From assembly GCA_965242565.1 (NCBI GenBank), contig OZ251457.1, forward strand, positions 2,790,001 through 2,854,000: DNA of 64,000 nucleotides, read 5' to 3'. The DNA is from CATQGW01 sp965242565 (GTDB lineage Bacteria; Chloroflexota; Dehalococcoidia; Bin125). The first letter of the stretch is position 1; every line of letters starts with the position of its first letter. Under the pieces are notes generated by a model. The model was not told the DNA's origin and did no database searches. It saw nothing but the letters and a program-made list of their open reading frames with translations. Positions 41,835 to 49,440 of the stretch are shown here, piece by piece. A program made the position numbers and the translations under genes.

Positions 41835-42512
41835 TCAGGTAGGTGGGTCGAGGTTGAGGTCGGGGTCAGGTTGGGAGGCGAGGCGGTCGGCGAGTTGTTC
41901 GGCCTGTTCGAAGAGGTGTTCGATTGCTTCGGGCTGGTCGAGGTTGGGCGCCGCCGGCTCCGGCTGGTCGGTGTGGTCGTTGGGCTGGTCGGCGTCGGTG
42001 GCGGTGGGTTGGGCGGGGGCGTCGGTGGGCTGATCGGCGTCGGCTTCTTCGTCGGAGGCGTCGTCGGCTTGGGCGGGGGCGTCGGCGGGGAGTTGTTGGG
42101 TGGGTTGGGGCGGGTCGGAGAGGGCGCTGCGGTAGTAGGCGAGGTCGTTGGGGTCGACGGGGGGGAGGTTGGCGCGCTCTTCTTCGAGTTGCTGTTGGAC
42201 GGCGAGTTGTTCGGCGAGGTCGAGGGAGAGCGGTTCGGGTCGGTTGTCGGCGGCGGCGTCGCTGAACAGTTGGAGGTAGTTGGCGATGACGATGGTGGCC
42301 TGGAAGCTGATCCACTCGGAGCGGGTGTTGGCGGCGAGGTCGTGGATTTGGGGGAGGAGGCTGACGATGCCGACGATGCGTGCGAGTTGTTTGAGTGCGT
42401 TGAGGCGGACGTATTCGGAGTCGGCGGTGCCGAGGCGCTGGAGGTTTTGGACGCAGAATTCGCTGTAGGCGTCGCGGGCGAGTTGTCGCTGGTGGTCGAC
42501 GAGAGCGGGCAT
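41835..42512 (-). CDS. Hypothetical acidic protein with helical N-terminus
   Basis: A 225-residue protein. The first 110 residues are helical and HEAT-like (RDAYSEFCVQNLQRLGTADSEYVRLNALKQLARI, read in parts; then WISFQATIVIANYLQLF). The rest is disordered and rich in Asp, Gln, Pro and Ala (QADDASDEEADADQPTDAP), ending with a short amphipathic helix. No signal peptide. It is isolated between two repeat-rich gaps. A protein-interaction role is possible but unsupported by motifs. Confidence 0.6.
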   Translation of the reverse strand: MPALVDHQRQLARDAYSEFCVQNLQRLGTADSEYVRLNALKQLARIVGIVSLLPQIHDLAANTRSEWISFQATIVIANYLQLFSDAAADNRPEPLSLDLAEQLAVQQQLEEERANLPPVDPNDLAYYRSALSDPPQPTQQLPADAPAQADDASDEEADADQPTDAPAQPTATDADQPNDHTDQPEPAAPNLDQPEAIEHLFEQAEQLADRLASQPDPDLNLDPPT

Positions 42513-43265
42513 GGGGGCGATTGTAGCCGAACTGGTGTGCGATGTGGTAATGGGTTGTGTGGTCTGGGTTGCGTTTTGGGGTTGTTCGGCCTTGTTCGGG
42601 TTTGTTCGGCCATGTTCAGGTTTGTTCGGGGTGTCGGGATGGCTTGCGGAGGGGCGTTGGCGGTGGCTCGGGGCTTTGGTACTGCGGAGGGGTTTGGTTT
42701 GGGCCCCAGATCAAGTCTGGGGCGACGGAGGGTGAGTCTGGGGCGACGGACAGGGGGCGGGGGCGACGGAGGGTGGCGGCCGGGAGGGCGGAGGCGGCTC
42801 GGGGCCGATTCCCGCTCGGGGGCGGGAATGACGGGAAAGGGGGCGGGAATGACGGGAAAGGGGGTGGGAATGACGGGAAAAGGAGGCGGGAATGACGGGA
42901 AAAGGAGGCGGGAATGACGGGAAAAGGAGGGCGGGAATGACGGGGAAAGGGGGTGGGAATGACGGGAAAAGGAGGGCGGGAATGACGGGAAAAGGAGGGC
43001 GAGAATGACGGGAAAGGGGGGCGGCGGGAATAGCGGGCGGGAGGTGATGTGTGCGGCGCTGGTGCTGTTGGCGTCGAGATACCCCCGTTCGGGCCGGGGG
43101 CAGGCTCCGCGGCAAGCGCGGGTAGGACGGAGGAGGCCAGGGCGCGGGTAGGACGGAGGAGGCCAGGGCGCGGGTATGACAGAGGAGGGCAGAGCGCGGG
43201 TATGACGGAAGAGGCGGGAGAGCGTGGGTATGACAGAGGAGGGGAGGTGGGGAGAGGAACGGGGG
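42513..43265. repeat. Intergenic repeat region 3 with two minisatellites
   Basis: No gene is seen over about 750 bp. It holds a family B palindrome (42701-42728), a family C palindrome (42807-42834) and a composite family A element (43072-43130). From about 42829 to 43020 a unit of 22-24 bp (GGCGGGAATGACGGGAAAAG core) repeats about nine times. From about 43110 to 43250 a unit of about 26 bp (GCGCGGGTAGGACGGAGGAG core) repeats about five times with drift to TATGACAGA. Confidence 0.85.
42829..43020 (+). repeat. Minisatellite, about nine copies of a 22-24 bp unit
   Basis: The core GGCGGGAATGACGGGAAAAG is repeated head to tail, with spacers differing by one or two G or A. The array begins directly at the 3' tail of a family C palindrome, so it looks like local amplification of that tail. 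No conserved open frame runs through it. No unique spacers are present, which excludes a CRISPR array. Confidence 0.85.
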
Positions 43266-43772
43266 TTACTGCTGATTTGCCCAATCGGGGCTTTCTACTT
43301 GCCGTATGTCGTCTGCGCGGACGATTGTCAGCAGTTCTGCGATTTGCGACTGATCGGGAGGGATTGTTCGGGCCGGCGCGAGGTCGGCGAGGGGGCGCAG
43401 CGCGAAACCGCGCTCGCGCAGGTGGGCGTGCGGAATTATCAGCCGTGGATGCGACACCGTCTCCGCGCCGTAGAGCAGGATGTCGATGTCGATGGCGCGC
43501 GGTCCCCAGCGGCGGTCTGTGCGCAGGCGGCCGAGGCGCTGCTCGATTGCCTGCGTCGCGTTGAGCAGGTCGAGCGGCTGAAGCTCGGTTGCGCCGCGCA
43601 GCGCCGCGTTGAGGAAGGCGGGCTGATCTTCGTCTCCCCACGGCGCCGTCTCATACAGCGCCGAGACGCGGACATCCTCCAGCAGCGCGCGCAGCTCGGC
43701 GACCGCGGCCCGCAGCACCGCGCGGCGGTCGCCCAGATTCGCGCCCAGGCCCAGAAACACTTCAGTCGGCAT
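43266..43772 (-). CDS. folK: Dihydropterin pyrophosphokinase (HPPK)
   Basis: A 168-residue protein. It has the N-terminal VFLGLGANLGDRRAVLRAAV, ALYETAPWGDEDQPAFLNAA and the catalytic RWGPRAIDIDILLYG, in which the two Asp bind Mg-ATP. It transfers pyrophosphate to 6-hydroxymethyl-dihydropterin in folate synthesis. The start overlaps the 3' end of folP by 11 bp. It is the last gene of the long minus-strand series. Length and motifs are standard. Confidence 0.93.
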   Translation of the reverse strand: MPTEVFLGLGANLGDRRAVLRAAVAELRALLEDVRVSALYETAPWGDEDQPAFLNAALRGATELQPLDLLNATQAIEQRLGRLRTDRRWGPRAIDIDILLYGAETVSHPRLIIPHAHLRERGFALRPLADLAPARTIPPDQSQIAELLTIVRADDIRQVESPDWANQQ

Positions 43773-44598
43773 GGCGGCCCCGCCGCACGACCGCGTCGCT
43801 GATCCGCGCCGCGCGGATCAGCTCCGGCGCGTCATGCACCCGCACCAGGTCCGCGCCGTTGGCGATCGCCAGCGCGACTGCCGCCGCCGTGCCCTCGAAA
43901 CGCTCCGCCGCCGACCAGCCGAACTGCGCGCCCGTCATCCGCTTGCGCGACACCCCCGCCAGCAGCGGCCGCCCGGCTGCGCGCAACTCCCGCAAACGCG
44001 CCAACAGCTCGTAGTTCTGCTCAGCCCCCCAGCCGAAGCCGAAACCCGGGTCCAGAATCACCCGCTGCTCGGCGATCCCCGCCGCCCGCGCGCGCTCCAG
44101 CGACGCGGCAAAACCCTCCAGCGCAGCCGCGATCGGATCCGCGACGGCGGACCGCCCGCGCCGGTTGTGCATCGCGATCACCGCGTCCGCGCGCCGCGCG
44201 GCGACCTCCGCCAGATGCGGATCGCCACGCAGCCCGTTGATGTCGTTCAGCGCCGCTGCGCCCGCGCAGAGCGCCGCTTCCGCCACCTCGGGCTTCGTCG
44301 TGTCGATGCTGATCGGCACCGCTACCCCGTTGGCCTGCATCGCCTCCAGCGCCGGCAGCACCCGACCCAGTTCGGTTTCCAGCGAGACCGGCTCGTAGCC
44401 GGGGCGCGTCGATTCGCCGCCCACATCGATCAGGTCCACACCCGCGCGGCACATCGCCAGCGCCCGCTCCACCGCCGCATCCACATTCGTCAGGCCGTCG
44501 CCAGCGAAGGAGTCGGGGCTGAGGTTGAGAATGCCCACGACGAATGTCCGCGCGCCCCAGCGGAACTCGCGCCCGCCGATCGTCAGCGGCGCAGGCAC
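43762..44598 (-). CDS. folP: Dihydropteroate synthase
   Basis: A 278-residue TIM barrel. NLSPDSFAGDG, DVGGESTRPG, SIDTTKPEVAEAAL, NDINGLRGD, DPGFGFG and SRKRMTG appear in the correct order for pterin, p-aminobenzoate and phosphate binding. It condenses dihydropterin pyrophosphate with p-aminobenzoate, the sulfonamide target. It starts 3 bp after the JAMM protease stop, linking folate genes to the sulfur cluster transcriptionally. Confidence 0.94.
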   Translation of the reverse strand: MPAPLTIGGREFRWGARTFVVGILNLSPDSFAGDGLTNVDAAVERALAMCRAGVDLIDVGGESTRPGYEPVSLETELGRVLPALEAMQANGVAVPISIDTTKPEVAEAALCAGAAALNDINGLRGDPHLAEVAARRADAVIAMHNRRGRSAVADPIAAALEGFAASLERARAAGIAEQRVILDPGFGFGWGAEQNYELLARLRELRAAGRPLLAGVSRKRMTGAQFGWSAAERFEGTAAAVALAIANGADLVRVHDAPELIRAARISDAVVRRGRHAD

Positions 44599-44601
44599 GG
44601 C

Positions 44602-45108
44602 CTAGAGCTCGCGCTCGCGGACGCGCGGGCGGCCCTCCACCTCCACCGTCTCCAGCGCCAGCCGCCGCGACGGCGCAGCGCCGACCTCCAGCGCGATCTC
44701 GTTGGCGATCACGGCGTCCGGTTCCGGCGACTCGTCAATCCGCCAGGCCCGCACCGACGGCTGCTCATCCTTGAGCGAAACCAGCACCCAATAGGGCCAC
44801 GGATTGGGCCCGCGGTGCAGCCGCGCGATGTTCAGATCCGTGGGGGAGGGGCGTGCTTCGCTCGCCACGTGCGAGTGATAGATCACCAGCATCTCCCCGT
44901 CGCCGCCCTCAATCGCGTTGTACAGATGCAGCAGCTCCTGCGCCGGAATGTTGAAGCGCCAGGGGGAGGCTTCGGCGTTGGTGGTGCGGTAGAGGGTGAG
45001 CGCGCCGGCGGCGTCGCGGGCGATGATGCCGCAGCACTCGTTGGGGAGGTCGTCGCGGGCGTGGGCGACCATTTCGTCGACGAGTTGCTGAGGGAGTGTG
45101 AGGGTCAT
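44602..45108 (-). CDS. JAMM/MPN+ metalloprotease (Mec-like)
   Basis: A 168-residue JAB1/MPN protein with the full zinc motif: Glu24 (LPNECCG), His78 and His80 (YHSH), Ser88 and Asp91 (HxHx7SxxD). This group includes Mec, which frees cysteine from the sulfur carrier CysO, and QbsD, which trims residues after a carrier diglycine. Both roles fit here, because two sulfur carriers in the same gene series carry residues after GG. It overlaps the MT-A70 gene by 4 bp and precedes folP by 3 bp. The C-terminal 50 residues are extra and highly charged. Confidence 0.85.
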   Translation of the reverse strand: MTLTLPQQLVDEMVAHARDDLPNECCGIIARDAAGALTLYRTTNAEASPWRFNIPAQELLHLYNAIEGGDGEMLVIYHSHVASEARPSPTDLNIARLHRGPNPWPYWVLVSLKDEQPSVRAWRIDESPEPDAVIANEIALEVGAAPSRRLALETVEVEGRPRVREREL

Positions 45109-45698
45109 GTCGCGGCCCTAAAGAACTCGGTTTGCGCTCCGCCGTGCGGGACTTCCAGGCCCCAGGCTGTCCAGCCGCGCGCGGGCGCTCGCGCGAAGAG
45201 CTCGATCTTACGCTGCGTCGGGAACATCTGCTCAATCCGGCGGCGCACTTCCTCGGGCTTGGCGGAATGGCGTCCGCGCGGCTCGGAGACGAGCTGGCGC
45301 ACGTTCCGAGCGCCTCTGGGCGCGGGGATGCGCCCGCGCTTGAAGACGAGGCAGAGTTCGCACTGGGAGAGGGTGTAGTGGCCGGGGTTGACGCGCTGTT
45401 TGTCCCAGACGAAGGCGACGGTGGCCCAGGCGAAGCCCCATGCTTTGCCGAGGTCGATGGCCTGATCGAGGTGCGGGGAGGTGGCCCAGAGGAAGAGCAG
45501 GCAATCGTCGGCGGCGATCCGCTCGACGGCGAGGTCTGCGAGGTCCTGGGTCGTGACGGTGGGGAAGTGACGGACCGCGCCGCCGCTGTCACCGCTGCCG
45601 GGTCCGGCGTGCTGGAGTTGGCCTTTGTAGTCCCAGGGCGGATCGGCGTAGATCACCTCATAGCGGCGCGTCGGCAGCGGCGGAAACGGCGTCGACAT
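45105..45698 (-). CDS. MT-A70 family adenine methyltransferase
   Basis: A 197-residue MT-A70-like protein. YADPPWDYKG holds the catalytic DPPW, followed by LLFLWATSPHLDQAIDLGKAWGF and a SAM-binding region near FPTQRKIELFARAPARGWTAWGLE. Members methylate adenine N6 in DNA or RNA. The short length suits phage-like or orphan methyltransferases. The ATG at 45698 has GGAG upstream; the longer frame starts inside the previous gene. Its location inside a cysteine/folate gene series is odd. Confidence 0.85.
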   Translation of the reverse strand: MSTPFPPLPTRRYEVIYADPPWDYKGQLQHAGPGSGDSGGAVRHFPTVTTQDLADLAVERIAADDCLLFLWATSPHLDQAIDLGKAWGFAWATVAFVWDKQRVNPGHYTLSQCELCLVFKRGRIPAPRGARNVRQLVSEPRGRHSAKPEEVRRRIEQMFPTQRKIELFARAPARGWTAWGLEVPHGGAQTEFFRAAT

Positions 45699-45703
45699 CT
45701 CGC

Positions 45704-46090
45704 TCACTCCAACGCCTCCGGACGCCAGTCGCGCACCTCGCCGTCGTCGTGGCATGCGCCGGGGGTGAGCTGCATCTTGAGCAGCGTGGGGCTGAGGTCG
45801 GGGGCGATCAGGTGGTCGAGCCAGTGGTCGCGCTCCGACTCCGGCACCAGCTGCACCAGGTCCGCGAAGCGGATGTGAATCTCCTGCTCATCGCCCACGA
45901 TGCCGAAGTCGATCACGGGTTTGCCGGGCTGAAGCAGGCGTCCGATGGTGTCGGTGCGGAGGATGCGGTTCTCCGCCCGCTCCAGGTAGCGGTCGAGCAC
46001 GCGGGCGCTGAGGCGCAGGGGGAGGGCCGCGCCGTCGCCGTTGGCGACGGCGCGCGCCACTGTTCGACGCCAGACCCGATCGGCGGCCAT
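45704..46090 (-). CDS. Hypothetical protein, 128 residues
   Basis: A soluble protein with an Arg-rich helical N-terminus, then LSARVLDRYLERAENRILRTDTIGRLLQPGK and IDFGIVGDEQEIHIRFADLVQLVP (read in parts). No recognised family or catalytic motif. The segment around DRYLERAENRIL looks like a helical hairpin, and the second half is likely alpha/beta. It lies between the rhodanese and MT-A70 genes with 3- and 5-bp gaps, so it is surely in the same transcript. It could be a small adaptor; this is conjecture. Confidence 0.6.
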   Translation of the reverse strand: MAADRVWRRTVARAVANGDGAALPLRLSARVLDRYLERAENRILRTDTIGRLLQPGKPVIDFGIVGDEQEIHIRFADLVQLVPESERDHWLDHLIAPDLSPTLLKMQLTPGACHDDGEVRDWRPEALE

Positions 46091-46093
46091 CGC

Positions 46094-46939
46094 TCAGGCG
46101 GAGGGGTTGTCGATGGGGACGCCGACGACGCTGCCGTACTCGGTCCAGGAGCCGTCGTAGTTGGTCACCTCGTCGATGCCGAGGAGGTAGCGGAGGGCGA
46201 ACCAGCTGTGGGAGGAGCGCTCGCCGATGCGGCAGTAGGCGATGACGGGCTGGTTGCCCGTAATCCCCCTGCTGCCGTAAATCTCGTCCAGCTCGTCGGC
46301 GGACTTGAACGTGCCGTCCTCGGCCACTGCGGTGGCCCAGGGGATGTTGGAGGCGCCGGGCACGTGGCCCTTGCGCTGGGCGGTTTCGGCCAGGCCGGGC
46401 GGGGCCATGATCACGCCGTTGAATTCGTCGGGGGAGCGGACATCGACGAGTTGGCCGCCGGCGTTGACGTGGTCGAGCACGTCGGGCAGCTTGGCGCGGA
46501 TTGATTCGTTGCGTTCGCCGACGGCGATCGTGCCCGCGCCCGCGGCCGGCGCATCGGTCGTCGTTGGGCGGCCTTCGGCCAGCCACTTGACGCGGCCGCC
46601 GTCCATCAGGGCGGTGTTGTCGACGCCGTACATCTCCAGCATCCAGAGGGCGTAGGCGGCGAACCAGTTGTTGTTGTCGCCGAAGAGGATGATCCGCGAG
46701 TCGTCGTTCGCGCCCGCGCCGCGCAGCAGCGCCTCCACTGTTTCGCGGTCCGCCACATCGCGCCGGACCTGGTCCTGGAGTTGGCTGGTCCAGTTCCAGG
46801 CGGCCGCGCCGGGCGGGTGGCCTTCGTCGTAGGCGCCGGTGTCCACATCCACCTCGATCAGACAGACGCCCGGATCATCCAGGCGCGCGGCGACCCAATC
46901 CGTGCTCACCAGCTTGTCGGGGTTTGCGTATTCAGCCAT
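46094..46939 (-). CDS. Thiosulfate/mercaptopyruvate sulfurtransferase (two-domain rhodanese)
   Basis: A 281-residue tandem rhodanese. The N-terminal inactive domain opens VSTDWVAARLDDPGVCLIEVD; the active C-terminal domain has QLVDVRSPDEF and the loop YCRIGERSSHSW with the catalytic Cys at about residue 236. The CRIGERS loop matches the actinobacterial CysA-type enzymes. It would pass sulfane sulfur from thiosulfate to an acceptor, here plausibly the sulfur carrier protein. It lies between cysM and the unknown gene in the sulfur series; a 57-bp gap precedes it. Confidence 0.9.
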   Translation of the reverse strand: MAEYANPDKLVSTDWVAARLDDPGVCLIEVDVDTGAYDEGHPPGAAAWNWTSQLQDQVRRDVADRETVEALLRGAGANDDSRIILFGDNNNWFAAYALWMLEMYGVDNTALMDGGRVKWLAEGRPTTTDAPAAGAGTIAVGERNESIRAKLPDVLDHVNAGGQLVDVRSPDEFNGVIMAPPGLAETAQRKGHVPGASNIPWATAVAEDGTFKSADELDEIYGSRGITGNQPVIAYCRIGERSSHSWFALRYLLGIDEVTNYDGSWTEYGSVVGVPIDNPSA

Positions 46940-46996
46940 CGGTCTCGTCCTTTCGCGGATCCCTGTGCGGAGTGCTCCGCGCTGTTCCGGCGGCGG

Positions 46997-47983
46997 TTAC
47001 CACCAGATTTTGCCCTCGATTGTTTCGTCGCCGGCGATGTCGTCGTAGTCGCGCGCCCACAGGCCCGTCGAGAGATATTTCCAGCCACCGTCGGCCAGCA
47101 ACACCACGACATGCCCGCGCTCCGCGCGCTCTGCGATGCGCTGCGCCGCGCGCACCGCCGCGCCGCAGGAGATGCCGGCGAACACGCCCTCTTCTTCGAG
47201 GAGGGATTTGGTCACGGCGAAGGAGGTGCGGCTGTCGATGACGATTCGGCCGTCGAGCACGGACTCGTCGAGTACGGGGGGGATGTAACCCTCGTCGAGG
47301 CTGCGCAGGCCCTGCACGAGGTCGCCGGGGTGGGGCGCGGCGGCGACGATTTTGGTGTCGGGGCACTGTTCTTTGAGGTAGCGGCCGACACCGGTGAGGG
47401 TGCCGCCGGTGCCGAGCCCGGCGACGAAGTGGGTAATTTCGGGGCAGTCGCGCAGAATTTCCGGGCCGGTGGTTTCGTAGTGCGCGTTCGGGTTGGCCGC
47501 GTTCTCGTACTGCATCGGCATAAAGACCGACGGATCTTCTTCGTAGAGCTGTTTGGCCATCCGCACCGCGCCGTTGCTGCCCTGCTCGCCGGGGGAGAGG
47601 ATGACTTCGGCGCCGAAGAAGGTGAGCAGGTCGCGGCGCTCGACGCTGACGCTTTCGGGCATGACGCAGCGGACGGGGTGTCCGCTGAGACGTCCGATCA
47701 TGGCGATGGCGAGGCCGGTGTTGCCGCTGGTGGGCTCGAGGATGGTCTGGCCGGGCTGGAGGGAGCCGTCGGCGTGGGCGGCGTCCAGCATTGACCTCGC
47801 GATCCGATCTTTTACCGAGCCGGTCGGGTTTTGCCCTTCGAGCTTCACCCAGATCGCCACATCGGGATTCGGCGAGAGCCGGTTGAGCCGCACGAGCGGC
47901 GTGTTGCCGATTGTTTCCAGCAGCGACTCGAAGCGAGCGGGCGGCGCGGCGGCGAGCGTGTCGGTGGGGGCGGCGGCGGTCAT
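46997..47983 (-). CDS. cysM: Cysteine synthase CysM-like (sulfur-carrier dependent)
   Basis: A 328-residue PLP fold-type II enzyme. NPTGSVKDR contains Lys58 for PLP, with TSGNTGLAIAM and GLGTGGTLTGVGRYL. The gene starts in the stop of the free sulfur carrier (ATGA overlap). That arrangement is diagnostic of the CysO-CysM pathway, in which thiocarboxylated carrier, not sulfide, donates sulfur to O-phosphoserine or an activated serine. The C-terminus (WWKYLSTGLWARDYDD-type ending, WKYLSTGLWARD) is long and hydrophobic as in mycobacterial CysM. A second, CysK-type enzyme is encoded at 49441. Confidence 0.88.
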   Translation of the reverse strand: MTAAAPTDTLAAAPPARFESLLETIGNTPLVRLNRLSPNPDVAIWVKLEGQNPTGSVKDRIARSMLDAAHADGSLQPGQTILEPTSGNTGLAIAMIGRLSGHPVRCVMPESVSVERRDLLTFFGAEVILSPGEQGSNGAVRMAKQLYEEDPSVFMPMQYENAANPNAHYETTGPEILRDCPEITHFVAGLGTGGTLTGVGRYLKEQCPDTKIVAAAPHPGDLVQGLRSLDEGYIPPVLDESVLDGRIVIDSRTSFAVTKSLLEEEGVFAGISCGAAVRAAQRIAERAERGHVVVLLADGGWKYLSTGLWARDYDDIAGDETIEGKIWW

Positions 47984-48258
47984 TGAGCGCCGCCCGCCAA
48001 GGCCGGCAGGATGGCCAGCACGTCGCCGTCGTTGAGGGCGGTGTCCATGCCGTCGAGGAAGCGGATGTCTTCGTCGTTGAGGAAGATGTTGACGAAGCGT
48101 CGGAGTTCGCCCTGTTCGAGGAGTTGGTCGCCGATGCCCGGGTAGGAATCCTCCAGCGAGGCGAGCAGCTCGCCGACATTGGCCGATTCGAGCTGGACGG
48201 ACTTCTGCCCCTCGGTGAATTTTTGGAGCATCGACGGGACGCGGACTTCAACCGGCAT
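47980..48258 (-). CDS. MoaD/ThiS-like sulfur carrier protein (CysO-like)
   Basis: A 92-residue beta-grasp (ubiquitin-like) protein. The C-terminus reads PALAGGAQ, so the diglycine (G89, G90) that must be terminal for adenylation is followed by two residues. In QbsE-type carriers such extra residues are removed by a JAMM protease, and one is encoded in the same series. Strands VEVRVPSML and VNIFLNDEDI and the DGDVLAILP segment match CysO/MoaD. It lies 25 bp after the fused carrier-E1 gene and overlaps cysM. Confidence 0.9.
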   Translation of the reverse strand: MPVEVRVPSMLQKFTEGQKSVQLESANVGELLASLEDSYPGIGDQLLEQGELRRFVNIFLNDEDIRFLDGMDTALNDGDVLAILPALAGGAQ

Positions 48259-48283
48259 GGGCGCGATCCTCTCGTTGCGGCGC

Positions 48284-49399
48284 TTAGCTGCCGGCCGCGA
48301 CTGGGTTGGCGGCGGCCGGACCCTCGTGGAAGGGCGAACCGCAGAACTCTTCGTAGTCGATCAGTTCGGTGACGGAGGGGGCGTCGCCGCAGAGGGGGCA
48401 GGCGGGGTCGCGGCGGATTTTGACGGTGCGGAAGTCCATGGCGAGGGCGTCGTAGAGGAGGAGGCGGTTCTTGAGCGGCTCACCCTGTTCGAGCAGGACC
48501 TTGATGGCCTCGGTGGCCTGGATTGCGCCGATCGTGCCGGGGAGCACGCCGAGCACGCCGGCTTCGGCGCAGGAGGGGACCATGCCGGGCGGCGGCGGGC
48601 TGGGGTAGAGGCAGCGGTAGCAGCCCTCGCCCGGGAAGAACGTCGTCACCTGTCCCTCGAAGAGGAAGATACTGCCGTCCACCAGAATCTTCTCCGCCAG
48701 GAACACCGCGTCGTTGACGAGGTAGCGGGTGGCGAAGTTGTCGGCGCCGTTGATGATCACGTCGTATTGGGGAATGATCTCCATCGCGTTTTCCGAGGTC
48801 AGCGGCGCGGTGTGCGTCTGCACCGCGATGTTCGGGTTCATGTCCAGAATCCGGTCGCGCGCCGATTCCACCTTTGGGCGTCCGATGTCGCTCGTGCCGT
48901 GGATGATCTGGCGTTGCAGGTTGGAGCGGTCGACGACATCGAAGTCGACGATCCCGATCGTCCCCACTCCGGCCGCCGCGAGGTAGACGAGCACGGGCGA
49001 GCCGAGGCCGCCGGCGCCGACCGCCAGCACCTTGCCGTCGATCAACCTCCGCTGCCCCAGCGGACCTACCTGATCCATGATCAGGTGCCGCGAGTAGCGC
49101 TCCACCATCTCCGGCGTCATCGCCGCGCCGCCGGCCAGCGCCGGGATCACCGCCACCTCGTCGCCGTCGCTGACCCGCGTGCTCGCGCCCTCCAGGCCGC
49201 GAACCTCCTGGCTGTTGAGATACACGTTGACGTGCTCCAGCAGCTCCTGCTCGCCGTCGAAGACCATTTCGCCGAAGCCGGGGAAGCGCTGTTCGAGGTC
49301 GCGGAGGACGCCGTTGACGTCGCTGCCGTCGGCCTCGACGAACGTGCGGTTGCCCGTGATCTTGCGAAACGGGGTCGGGATGTAGACGCGGACGCTCAT
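48284..49399 (-). CDS. Fusion of sulfur carrier (MoaD/ThiS) and E1-like activating enzyme (MoeB/ThiF)
   Basis: A 371-residue two-domain protein. Residues 1-91 are a beta-grasp sulfur carrier paralogous to the free carrier and ending PALAGG (G90, G91). Two alanines lead straight into MTPEMVERYSRHL (from residue 94), the usual N-terminus of MoeB. The E1 part has GAGGLGSPVLVYLAA (ATP), NLQRQIIHG, CYRCLYP and CPLCGD (zinc) and SCAEAGVLG (probable active-site Cys). The E1 would adenylate a carrier C-terminus, but its own carrier is blocked unless cleaved. AAGGAAC precedes the ATG at 49399. No ribosome binding site supports an internal start at residue 94. Confidence 0.9.
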   Translation of the reverse strand: MSVRVYIPTPFRKITGNRTFVEADGSDVNGVLRDLEQRFPGFGEMVFDGEQELLEHVNVYLNSQEVRGLEGASTRVSDGDEVAVIPALAGGAAMTPEMVERYSRHLIMDQVGPLGQRRLIDGKVLAVGAGGLGSPVLVYLAAAGVGTIGIVDFDVVDRSNLQRQIIHGTSDIGRPKVESARDRILDMNPNIAVQTHTAPLTSENAMEIIPQYDVIINGADNFATRYLVNDAVFLAEKILVDGSIFLFEGQVTTFFPGEGCYRCLYPSPPPPGMVPSCAEAGVLGVLPGTIGAIQATEAIKVLLEQGEPLKNRLLLYDALAMDFRTVKIRRDPACPLCGDAPSVTELIDYEEFCGSPFHEGPAAANPVAAGS

Positions 49400-49440
49400 G
49401 TTGGGTTCCTTCGTTCTGGTCGCTCTGTCATTCCGCTCTG

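Noticed and set aside
42829..43250. CRISPR array
   Set aside because: Units are contiguous tandem repeats with no unique spacers and no cas genes nearby.
49080..49130. Separate moeB gene starting at residue 94 of the fusion
   Set aside because: No ribosome binding site before the internal ATG; the frame is continuous with a full carrier domain and a well-supported upstream start.
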